The notes below the pieces were generated by a model. It worked only from the letters and a program-made list of their open reading frames with translations. It did not search any database and was not told the DNA's origin. From positions 1 to 6,177 of the forward strand of contig JAFYIW010000358.1 in the NCBI GenBank assembly GCA_017538465.1: a stretch of 6,177 nucleotides of DNA, read 5' to 3'. Shown one piece after another: positions 1 through 6,177 of this stretch. Source of the DNA: Victivallales bacterium. Its GTDB lineage: Bacteria; Verrucomicrobiota; Lentisphaeria; Oligosphaerales; Oligosphaeraceae. The stretch's first letter is position 1. The number at the start of each line of letters is the position of its first letter. The position numbers were made by a program, and so were the translations under genes.

Positions 1-2305
1 CATCAGCTGCATCGACTTGATGGCTGACATCGCCGGCGACCAGCCGACCGCGCTCAAGGAGTTGGCGCTGGCCTTGGAGGCCGCCAGACGGCTGCATGCA
101 CCCTATCTCCGCATCAAGACCGTCCAGGACGGCGAGGCCGCCATGACGGCCGTGCGGGAGTTCCTGACCTCCGCATTGCCTCTGGCCGAACAAGCAGGAA
201 CCACGCTTCTGGTCGAGACCGTGGGGCCCTTTGCCGACACCGCCCGCCTGCGCGAACTCTTCGAGGGCTTCATCAGCGACTATCTTGCCGCACTGTGGGA
301 CTTGCATTATCCCTTCCGAATGCACGGCGAGACTCCTGACGTGACCATCCGCAATCTCGGCGCATACGTCAAGCACATCCATATCAAGGACTCCGAGAGC
401 GCGGACAAGCCGGCACTGGTGGGCGAGGGGTCGTTGCCCATCGACGGCATCATGAACGCCCTCAAATCAGTCAACTACGACGGCTTCATCTCCATCGAAT
501 GGGATCCGCATTGGGACGAGGTGAGCGACCTCAACATCATCTTCCCCCACTTCATCAGCTACATGAGCCGGTTCGAGACGGCGCGTTCCCGCACTCCGCT
601 CTACGACAACAACGCCCACACTGGCAAGTTCGTCTGGAAGAAGGAGACGCTCATCGAGAAGACCTTCTCGCAGGTGCTCGACACCATGGTGCACGAGTTC
701 CCCGACCACCTCGCCTTCAAATACACCACGCTGGACTACACCCGCACCTATTCCGAATTCAGGGACGACGTGGACCAGTTCGCCCGTTCGCTGATCGCCA
801 TGGGCGTGCAGCCTGGGAGCAAAGTGGCGGTCTGGATGACCAACCTCCCGCAGTGGTACATCACCTTCTGGGCGACCACCAAGATTGGCGCGGTGCTGGT
901 CACGGTCAACACCGCCTACAAGATCGCCGAGGCGGAGTACCTGCTCAAGCAGTCCGACACGCATACGCTGGTGCTGGAGAAGGGCTGGCGGGACTCCGAC
1001 TATGCGGGCATCATCGCCCAGCTCTGCCCCGAATTGGCAAAGACGCGTTCGGGAGAGAAGCTCCACGCCAGCAAACTGCCGTTTCTGCGCAACGTCATCA
1101 CCGTGGGCTATCGTCAGAAGGGCGCCATCACGTGGGAGGATGCATTGCAGCGCTCCAAGAGCGTCCCCGTGGAGGAATTGCGACGCCGTGCCGCCGCCGT
1201 GAACATCCATGATGTCTGCAACATGCAATACACCTCTGGAACCACAGGATTCCCCAAGGGCGTGATGCTCACCCACTACGGCGTGGTCAACAACGGCAAA
1301 TGCATCGGTGACCGAATGGACTTGTCCACCGCCGACCGCATGATGATCGAGGTGCCGATGTTCCACTGTTTCGGAATGGTGCTGGCAATGACGGCGAGCA
1401 TGACTCACGGCACCACTCTGATGCCATTGCCGTATTTCTCCGCCAAGCCCGCCTTGGCGTGCATCAACCAGGAGAAAATCACCTGCTTCCACGGCGTGCC
1501 CACGATGTTCATCGCGCTGTTGGGGCATGCGGACTTCCCCAAGACCGACTTCTCCTACATGCGCACAGGCATCATGGCGGGGTCGCCATGCCCGATTTCG
1601 GTGATGCAGGATGTCATCGACAAGATGCACATGACCGAAATCACCATCGTGTACGGTCAGACCGAGGCTTCCCCTGGTTGCACGATGTCCAAAACCACGG
1701 ACTCCATTGAGGACCGCGTGGCGACGGTTGGGCGCGATCTGCCCGAAATCGAGAACCGCATCGTTGATCCAGAGACGGGCAAAGACCTGCCCGACAACCA
1801 GATCGGCGAATTTGTCACGCGTGGCTACAACATCATGAAAGGCTACTACAAGATGCCCAAGGAGACGGCGGCGGTCATTGATGCCGACGGCTGGCTGCAT
1901 ACGGGCGACTTGGCCTTGCGCACTCCCGAGGGCAACTACAAGATCACAGGTCGCCTCAAGGACATGATCATCCGAGGTGGCGAAAACATCTATCCCAAGG
2001 AGATTGAGGAGTTCATCTACACTCACCCCAAAGTCGAAGACGTCCAGGTCATCGGCATCCCCGACGCAAAACTCGGCGAAGAGATTCTCGCCGCCGTGAT
2101 CCTGAAGCCAGGCGAGACCATGACCGCCGAGGAGTTGCAGGACTACGTCCGCAGGAACATGGCGAAGCACAAGGTCCCGCGCTATGTGGACTTCGTGGAC
2201 GCCTTCCCGCAGAATGCGGCTGGAAAGATCCTCAAATACAAGATGCGCGAGGATGCGGCAAAGCGGTTGAACATCGCCCAGGTCGATGGCATTGTGGCGA
2301 ATTAA
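1..2305 (+). CDS. TIM-barrel (sugar isomerase/epimerase-like) fused to AMP-forming acyl-CoA synthetase, 5' partial
   Basis: The frame is open to the left edge (first whole codon at base 2), so the N-terminus lies outside the window. The ATG at 17 has no ribosome binding site and falls inside the barrel fold, so it is not the real start. Residues below count from that ATG. Residues 1 to about 185 are the C-terminal part of a xylose-isomerase-like TIM barrel, with HIHIKD at 120-125 and a candidate metal set Glu67, Asp95, His122, Glu161. After a linker (about 185-212), residues 213-762 form a complete adenylate-forming synthetase: P-loop-like YTSGTTGFPKG from 405, YGQTE from 546, WLHTGD with Asp631, hinge GRLKDMI from 645, and PQNAAGK with catalytic Lys737. 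The family joins a carboxylic acid to CoA through an acyl-AMP, in the cytoplasm. The sequence looks closest to FadD-like fatty acyl-CoA synthetases, but chain length and substrate cannot be read. No stop or frameshift separates the domains. Synthetase assignment is secure; the barrel's reaction is unknown. Confidence 0.9.
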   Translation, partial: ISCIDLMADIAGDQPTALKELALALEAARRLHAPYLRIKTVQDGEAAMTAVREFLTSALPLAEQAGTTLLVETVGPFADTARLRELFEGFISDYLAALWDLHYPFRMHGETPDVTIRNLGAYVKHIHIKDSESADKPALVGEGSLPIDGIMNALKSVNYDGFISIEWDPHWDEVSDLNIIFPHFISYMSRFETARSRTPLYDNNAHTGKFVWKKETLIEKTFSQVLDTMVHEFPDHLAFKYTTLDYTRTYSEFRDDVDQFARSLIAMGVQPGSKVAVWMTNLPQWYITFWATTKIGAVLVTVNTAYKIAEAEYLLKQSDTHTLVLEKGWRDSDYAGIIAQLCPELAKTRSGEKLHASKLPFLRNVITVGYRQKGAITWEDALQRSKSVPVEELRRRAAAVNIHDVCNMQYTSGTTGFPKGVMLTHYGVVNNGKCIGDRMDLSTADRMMIEVPMFHCFGMVLAMTASMTHGTTLMPLPYFSAKPALACINQEKITCFHGVPTMFIALLGHADFPKTDFSYMRTGIMAGSPCPISVMQDVIDKMHMTEITIVYGQTEASPGCTMSKTTDSIEDRVATVGRDLPEIENRIVDPETGKDLPDNQIGEFVTRGYNIMKGYYKMPKETAAVIDADGWLHTGDLALRTPEGNYKITGRLKDMIIRGGENIYPKEIEEFIYTHPKVEDVQVIGIPDAKLGEEILAAVILKPGETMTAEELQDYVRRNMAKHKVPRYVDFVDAFPQNAAGKILKYKMREDAAKRLNIAQVDGIVAN

Positions 2306-2332
2306 GGTTAGAGATTAGGTCCTGCCCGTCTG

Positions 2333-2392
2333 GTCTCAGGTCTCATGTCTCAGGGACATCCGAGACATTCGGGACCTCCGGGATATTCGGGA
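2333..2392. repeat. Degenerate tandem repeats, 7-bp then 9-bp period
   Basis: Three 7-bp units (gtctcag, gtctcat, gtctcag) occupy 2333-2353. They run into a 9-bp series in which the units starting at 2348, 2357, 2366, 2375 and 2384 read tctcaggga, catccgaga, cattcggga, cctccggga and tattcggga. A further diverged copy of the first motif, gcctcaggtct, lies at 2398-2408. The tract lies 27 bases after the stop of the synthetase gene and has no coding frame I would trust. It may be a slippage-grown spacer. No function can be read from it. Confidence 0.7.
2345..2368 (+). other. Inverted repeat within the tandem-repeat tract
   Basis: ATGTCTC at 2345-2351 is the reverse complement of GAGACAT at 2362-2368, giving a perfect 7-bp stem with a 10-base loop. 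A smaller nested alternative pairs atgtc (2345-2349) with gacat (2355-2359). It follows the synthetase stop by about 40 bases, but no T-run comes after it, so it is not a standard Rho-independent terminator. It may be a by-product of the repeat pattern or a weak 3' end structure. Confidence 0.4.
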
Positions 2393-2434
2393 CTTAGGCC
2401 TCAGGTCTTACCCCGCCATAGGATTTTGGTTCTG

Positions 2435-2482
2435 CGTCGCGCACTTGCGCTGGTTCCTCGGTTCCGTCGCGCGTGCGCGGCG
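2435..2482 (+). other. Long-stem inverted repeat in the presumed nifJ leader
   Basis: Bases 2435-2444 pair with 2473-2482 to give a 10-bp GC-rich stem containing one G-U pair (core cgcgcac / gtgcgcg), closing a 28-base loop. The loop contains ggttcc twice (2452-2457 and 2460-2465). The motif cgtcgcgc occurs at 2435-2442 and again at 2465-2472, so a competing fold is possible. The stem ends 6 bases before the likely ribosome binding site of nifJ, so if transcribed it would sit in the 5' leader. I do not recognise it as a known riboswitch class. No convincing -35/-10 pair is visible in the gap. Confidence 0.4.
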
Positions 2483-2488
2483 GCCTTT

Positions 2489-2495
2489 GAAGAAA
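2489..2495 (+). promoter_or_regulatory. Weak ribosome binding site for nifJ
   Basis: The purine run GAAGAAA lies 7 bases before the ATG at 2503 and is the only Shine-Dalgarno-like sequence near it. It supports that start over the in-frame ATG nine codons downstream, which has no purine run at the right distance. The match to the consensus is weak. Confidence 0.5.
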
Positions 2496-2502
2496 TACGA
2501 TA

Positions 2503-5500
2503 ATGGAAAAGAATCCCCAATTTGCCACCATGGATGGCAACGAGGCGTGTGCCTACGTCGCGTATGCCTTCACGGAAATCGCCGCAATCTATCCCATCAC
2601 TCCCTCCAGCCCGATGGCCGGCAAGACCGACGCCTGGTCGGCGAAGGGCCGCAAGAACATCTTCGGCCAGCGGGTGACGCTGGTGGAGATGGAGTCCGAG
2701 GCGGGTGCGGCCGGCGCGATTCATGGCTCGCTGGAGACCGGCGCGCTCTCTACCAGCTTCACTTCCTCCCAGGGGCTGATGCTGATGATTCCGGTGATGC
2801 ACCGCATCGCCGGCGAACGCCTGCCCGGCGTGCTCCACGTCGCCTCCCGTACGGTCGGCACCCACGCGCTTTCCATCTTCGGCGACCACTCCGACGTGAT
2901 GAACTGCCGACAGACTGGCTTCGCGATGCTCTCCACCGCGAACTCTCAGGAAATCATGGACCTGGCCCCCGTGGCGCATCTGTCGGCGGTGAAGGGACGC
3001 ATCCCGTTCCTGCACTTCTTCGACGGCTTCCGCACCTCCCACGAGATGAGCAAGGTCGAGACCATCGACTATGCCGAATTCGCCAAACTGATGGACTATG
3101 ACGCGCTGGACGCCTTCCGCGCCCAGGCTCTCAATCCCGACCATCCGCGCCTGCGGGCGACCGTCCAGAACGGCGACGTCTATTTCCAGGTGCGCGAGGC
3201 CAACAACGGCTTCTACTCCGCACTGCCAGCCATTGTCCAGGAGTATATGGACAAGATAGCTGAAGTCACTGGCCGCTCTTATCACCTCTTCGACTACTAC
3301 GGGGCTGCTGATGCCGAGCAGGTTGTCGTGGCTATGGGCTCGGTCTCCGGCACCATCCAGGAGGTCGTGGACTACCTGAATGCCCAGGGGCAGAAGTGCG
3401 GTTTCCTGCAAGTGCATCTCTACCGGCCCTTCTCGGCGGAGCATTTCCTCGCGGCATTGCCTTCGACCGTGAAGAAGGTCGCGGTGCTGGACCGCTGCAA
3501 GGAGATGGGCAGCGTGGGCGAGCCGCTCTATCAGGATGTCTGCACGGTTCTGGCAACTGCGAGCCGTCCAGTGACGGTGGTTGGCGGACGCTATGGCCTC
3601 TCCAGCAAGGACGTGGATCCTGCGCAGATTCTGGCGGTCTATCAGAACCTCGACCAGAAGAACCCGCGCGGCAATTTCACCATCGGCATCGAGGACGACG
3701 TGACGCACCTCTCGCTGCCCCTCCCGCCGCCCGTCTATCCGGACGCCGCAGGGCAGGTCAGCTGCAAGTTCTGGGGGCTGGGTTCGGATGGCACGGTCGG
3801 CGCCAACAAGAGCACCGTGGAAATCATCAACGCCCACACGAACAAGTATGCCCAGGCGTATTTCGAGTACGACGCGAAGAAGTCCTTCGGCGTGACCAAG
3901 TCCCACCTGCGCTTCGGCGACCGCCCCATCCGCGGCTCCTACTACGTGAAGTCCGCCGACTTCATCGGCTGCCACAACGAGACCTACATCCGGCAATATG
4001 ACGTGGTGGACGAACTCAAGGACGGCGGCGTGCTGCTCCTCAACACCTCGCTCGACATGGCCGGACTGGAGAAGTTGATTCCTGCCCGTGCCAAACGGCT
4101 GCTCGCAGCGAAGAAGGCCGCGCTCTATACCATCGATGCCGTCTCCATCGCCGCAAAGCTCGGCCTGGGCAATCACTACAACCTCGTGTTGCAGTCCGCC
4201 TTCTTCCATCTGGCCAACATCATCCCCGGCGACGAGGCGGACGGCTATATGAAGGGACTGGCCAAGCGCACCTACTTTGCCAAGGGCGACGAGGTCGTGG
4301 CGCGCAACTGCGCCGCCATTGACGCCGGCGCGACCGCCTTCGCCAAAGTCGAAATTCCCGCTGCCTGGCTGACGGCGGAGGACGAGGCGCCGGCGGAAAG
4401 CGCCCCGCGCCCCGAGGTCGTCACCAAGATTGCCGAACCCATCAACCGCCAGAAGGGCGACGACCTCCCCGTGAGCGCCTTCAAAGGCTACGAGGACGGC
4501 GTGATTGACCTGGGACTCACCGCCTTCGAGAAGCGCGGCATCGCCGTGAACGTGCCGATCTGGGACAAGTCCAAATGTCTGCAGTGCAACCGTTGCTCGC
4601 TGGTCTGCCCGCATGCGGTGATTCGCCCGTATCTGCTCAATGACGCAGAGGATGCCGCCAGGCCGAATGGCTTCGAGACGCTCCCCGTCAAGGGCAAGGA
4701 CGGCCTCCATTTCACCCTGCAGGTCAGTTATGCGGACTGCACGGGCTGCGGTGCTTGCGTGAACGCCTGTCCCGCCAAGGAGAAGGCGCTCTCGATGAAG
4801 CCCTACCACGAGGTCGGCCCGCAGTCCGAGAAGTGGAGCTACGCGCTGAGCCTCAGCGACAAGGGCGATGTCTTCGACCCCTGGACGCTGAAGGGCAGCC
4901 AGTTCCGGCAGCCGCTGCTGGAGTTCTCCGCCGCCTGCGCGGGCTGTGGAGAGACCCCCTACGCCAAGCTGCTCACCCAGCTCTTCGGCGACCACGTCTA
5001 TTGGGCGAACGCGACGGGATGCTCCCAGGCGTGGGGCTCGCCGATGCCTGGCATCCCCTATACCACCAACCGCGATGGACGCGGTCCCGCCTGGAGCAAC
5101 TCGCTCTTCGAGAACAACGCGGAGTTCGCGCTCGGCATGGCGCTCTCCGTGAAGCAGCAGCGCGCCGCCCAGCGGATGCGTGTCGAACAACTCCTTGAAC
5201 AGGCGGAACTGCCCAATCGCGTCCGCATCGCCGCACAGAAGTGGCTCGCGGGCTTCGACGATGTGAACGAATCACGCCATGCCGGCGAGGAACTTTACTG
5301 GGCATTGGTTGAAGTAATGCCACAACTTGCTATAGTTCAAGATATTATAAAAAATAAAGACATGCTCGCCAAAAAGACCTTCTGGATGTTCGGCGGCGAC
5401 GGATGGGCCTACGACATCGGTTTCGGCGGACTGGACCACGTGGTTGCCAGCGGCGAGAACATCAATGTGCTGGTGGTGGACACCGAGGTGTACAGCAACA

Positions 5501-6012
5501 CTGGCGGACAGTCCTCCAAGGCCACGCCGATCGGCGCGGTCGCGCAGTTCGCATCGAGCGGCAAGAGCCGTCCCAAGAAGGACCTGGGTGCTATCTTCAT
5601 GACCTACGGCAATGTCTATGTGGCGCAGGTGGCGATGGGCGCGGATCCGAACCAGCTCCTCAAGGCGATTCGCGAAGCGGAGGAATTCAACGGTCCGTCA
5701 GTGATTATCGCCTACACGCCGTGTCTTTCCCATGGACTGAAATGCGGCATGGGAAACACCCAGCAGGAGATGAAGCGCGCGGTGGAGGCGGGCTACTGGA
5801 TGCTCTATCGCTACAATCCGAACAAGGAGAAGCCCTTCACCCTCGACTCCAAGCCGCCGGTGATGCCCTACACGGACTTCCTCGATGGCGAGACCCGCTA
5901 CGCCGCTCTGAAGCGCACTTTCCCCGAAAACGCGGAGAAGTTCTTCGCCCAGGGAGAAACCGACGCGCAGGCCCGCTATCAGCACTACAAGCACCTGGAA
6001 GACAATCAATAA
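2503..6012 (+). CDS. nifJ: Pyruvate:ferredoxin (flavodoxin) oxidoreductase, single-chain
   Basis: This cytoplasmic enzyme oxidises pyruvate with CoA to acetyl-CoA and CO2 and reduces ferredoxin or flavodoxin, using thiamine diphosphate and three [4Fe-4S] clusters. At 1169 residues it has the usual length, and domain order follows the Desulfovibrio africanus enzyme. YPITPSS at 30-36 and Glu64 (in EMESEAG) belong to the thiamine-binding N-terminal domain. FWGLGSDGTVGANK from 423 starts the gamma-like domain. A ferredoxin domain carries two CxxCxxCxxxCP sets, at Cys692/695/698/702 and Cys746/749/752/756. The proximal cluster ligands are Cys812, Cys815, Cys840 and, by inference, Cys1074. The thiamine/Mg site is GGDGWAYDIG from 964 (Asp966) with DTEVYSNTGG from 993. 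The C-terminal extension (domain VII) of the D. africanus enzyme is absent, as in many homologues. The gene ends with TAA followed in frame by TAG. Codons turn abruptly AT-rich at 5290-5358. Start at 2503 is favoured by GAAGAAA 7 bases upstream. Confidence 0.97.
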   Translation: MEKNPQFATMDGNEACAYVAYAFTEIAAIYPITPSSPMAGKTDAWSAKGRKNIFGQRVTLVEMESEAGAAGAIHGSLETGALSTSFTSSQGLMLMIPVMHRIAGERLPGVLHVASRTVGTHALSIFGDHSDVMNCRQTGFAMLSTANSQEIMDLAPVAHLSAVKGRIPFLHFFDGFRTSHEMSKVETIDYAEFAKLMDYDALDAFRAQALNPDHPRLRATVQNGDVYFQVREANNGFYSALPAIVQEYMDKIAEVTGRSYHLFDYYGAADAEQVVVAMGSVSGTIQEVVDYLNAQGQKCGFLQVHLYRPFSAEHFLAALPSTVKKVAVLDRCKEMGSVGEPLYQDVCTVLATASRPVTVVGGRYGLSSKDVDPAQILAVYQNLDQKNPRGNFTIGIEDDVTHLSLPLPPPVYPDAAGQVSCKFWGLGSDGTVGANKSTVEIINAHTNKYAQAYFEYDAKKSFGVTKSHLRFGDRPIRGSYYVKSADFIGCHNETYIRQYDVVDELKDGGVLLLNTSLDMAGLEKLIPARAKRLLAAKKAALYTIDAVSIAAKLGLGNHYNLVLQSAFFHLANIIPGDEADGYMKGLAKRTYFAKGDEVVARNCAAIDAGATAFAKVEIPAAWLTAEDEAPAESAPRPEVVTKIAEPINRQKGDDLPVSAFKGYEDGVIDLGLTAFEKRGIAVNVPIWDKSKCLQCNRCSLVCPHAVIRPYLLNDAEDAARPNGFETLPVKGKDGLHFTLQVSYADCTGCGACVNACPAKEKALSMKPYHEVGPQSEKWSYALSLSDKGDVFDPWTLKGSQFRQPLLEFSAACAGCGETPYAKLLTQLFGDHVYWANATGCSQAWGSPMPGIPYTTNRDGRGPAWSNSLFENNAEFALGMALSVKQQRAAQRMRVEQLLEQAELPNRVRIAAQKWLAGFDDVNESRHAGEELYWALVEVMPQLAIVQDIIKNKDMLAKKTFWMFGGDGWAYDIGFGGLDHVVASGENINVLVVDTEVYSNTGGQSSKATPIGAVAQFASSGKSRPKKDLGAIFMTYGNVYVAQVAMGADPNQLLKAIREAEEFNGPSVIIAYTPCLSHGLKCGMGNTQQEMKRAVEAGYWMLYRYNPNKEKPFTLDSKPPVMPYTDFLDGETRYAALKRTFPENAEKFFAQGETDAQARYQHYKHLEDNQ

Positions 6013-6061
6013 TAGTTTTTTACTAACCTTTGTTTTCCAAGATGGTCCCTAATCAAGGCTT
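6013..6061. other. AT-rich 3' flank of nifJ with T-run, no clear terminator
   Basis: Directly after the stop, a second in-frame stop (TAG, 6013-6015) is followed by six T residues at 6016-6021 and further pyrimidine-rich sequence. No GC-rich stem precedes the T-run, so I do not call a Rho-independent terminator. The AT-rich base composition contrasts with both the gene and the hairpin cluster that follows. Confidence 0.4.
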
Positions 6062-6078
6062 TTCAGCCGCGAAGCGGC
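6062..6078. repeat. 17-bp direct repeat, copy 1, contains a hairpin
   Basis: ttcagccgcgaagcggc occurs here and, identically, at 6161-6177. The last 13 bases (6066-6078) form a perfect hairpin, gccgc / gcggc closed by the triloop gaa. This copy opens the hairpin cluster that fills the rest of the window. Confidence 0.75.
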
Positions 6079-6080
6079 GA

Positions 6081-6095
6081 GCGCACGGAGTGCGC
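6081..6095. other. Perfect 6-bp hairpin with GGA triloop
   Basis: gcgcac (6081-6086) and gtgcgc (6090-6095) are exact inverted copies separated by gga. It starts two bases after the hairpin of the first 17-bp repeat, so the two would stack as adjacent stems. The same gcgcac / gtgcgc arms form the core of the inverted repeat upstream of nifJ. Confidence 0.65.
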
Positions 6096-6136
6096 AACCA
6101 TGCGTAACCGCCCGCAAGCGCCCGTGATGGTGCGCA

Positions 6137-6154
6137 GCTGGCGGGGAGGCCAGC
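6137..6154. other. Perfect 6-bp hairpin with GGGGAG loop
   Basis: gctggc (6137-6142) and gccagc (6149-6154) pair exactly around a six-base purine loop. It lies just before the second 17-bp repeat. Between 6096 and 6136 only weaker possibilities are seen, such as gcg-taac-cgc at 6102-6111 and cgcccg repeated at 6109-6114 and 6119-6124. Confidence 0.6.
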
Positions 6155-6160
6155 AACAAA

Positions 6161-6177
6161 TTCAGCCGCGAAGCGGC
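6161..6177. repeat. 17-bp direct repeat, copy 2, at window edge
   Basis: This copy is identical to 6062-6078 and starts 99 bases after it. It again includes the gccgc-gaa-gcggc hairpin (6165-6177). The window ends at the last base of the match, so whether the match continues, or a third copy follows, cannot be seen. Confidence 0.75.

Noticed and set aside
17..19. ATG at 17 as the true start of the first gene
   Set aside because: The frame continues upstream to the window edge without a stop, there is no ribosome binding site, and starting here would remove roughly the first third of the TIM barrel.
499..1212. Open frame of 237 codons on the + strand in another phase within the synthetase gene
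   Set aside because: Its translation is low-complexity, rich in Arg, His and Gly, and it overlaps a clearly coding frame fully. It is treated as a shadow, as are the other alternative-phase frames in both genes.
467..2170. A 567-codon open frame on the - strand opposite the synthetase
   Set aside because: The cause is the same: it is in register with the sense codons and is stopped at 467-469 by a sense TCA serine codon. There is no domain or ribosome binding site to support it.
2401..5190. A 929-codon open frame on the - strand opposite nifJ
   Set aside because: It is in codon register with nifJ, so it stays open wherever nifJ avoids TTA, CTA and TCA codons, as expected from its G/C-ending usage. 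The translation is rich in His, Arg, Val and Gly with no recognisable domain, while nifJ itself is unmistakable.
5295..5351. Internal promoter in the AT-rich patch of nifJ
   Set aside because: TATTAT (5343-5348) and TATAAA (5346-5351) resemble a -10 box, but no good -35 lies at 16-18 bases; the nearest candidate, TTGCTA at 5327, is only 13 bases from TATAAA.
6010..6025. Rho-independent terminator at the nifJ stop
   Set aside because: The T-run at 6016-6021 lacks a preceding GC-rich stem, and the GC hairpins further down lack a following T-run.
6062..6177. CRISPR array
   Set aside because: Only two copies of a 17-bp repeat are seen, 99 bases apart, with structured hairpins between them rather than a unique spacer of usual length.

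Overview
The window carries two complete-looking protein genes on the + strand, one of them cut by the left edge, plus two short non-coding stretches full of small repeats and hairpins. The coding DNA is GC-rich, with strongly G/C-ending codons. The pyruvate:ferredoxin oxidoreductase implies an anaerobic or facultatively anaerobic bacterium using ferredoxin or flavodoxin. The intergenic DNA, with short degenerate tandem repeats and trains of tiny GC hairpins, reminds me of some anaerobic Verrucomicrobiota/Lentisphaerota-type genomes, but that is only an impression and the taxon is not settled.

Layout. Positions 1-2305 hold a two-domain protein. The visible C-terminal part of a xylose-isomerase-like TIM barrel (sugar phosphate isomerase/epimerase, AP-endonuclease-2 superfamily) runs without a break into a full AMP-forming acyl-CoA synthetase. 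Positions 2306-2502 are a 197-base gap containing a 7-bp then a 9-bp degenerate tandem repeat (2333-2392) and a long-stemmed inverted repeat (2435-2482) just ahead of the next gene. Positions 2503-6012 are nifJ, a single-chain pyruvate:ferredoxin (flavodoxin) oxidoreductase of 1169 residues with all expected cofactor motifs. Positions 6013-6177 have no gene. They hold a T-run and then a cluster of GC hairpins bounded by two identical 17-bp copies, the second of which ends exactly at the window edge.

How they fit together. Both enzymes make or use CoA thioesters: the synthetase activates a carboxylic acid with ATP and CoA, and the oxidoreductase makes acetyl-CoA, CO2 and reduced ferredoxin/flavodoxin from pyruvate. 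They share a strand, but the gap with its own structure gives no proof of a single operon.

I found no clear new defence or mobile system. The points most worth a second look are the TIM-barrel/acyl-CoA synthetase fusion with an apparently intact metal site, the hairpin-repeat cluster at the right end, the patterned tandem repeat in the gap, and a sharply bounded AT-rich codon patch inside nifJ.
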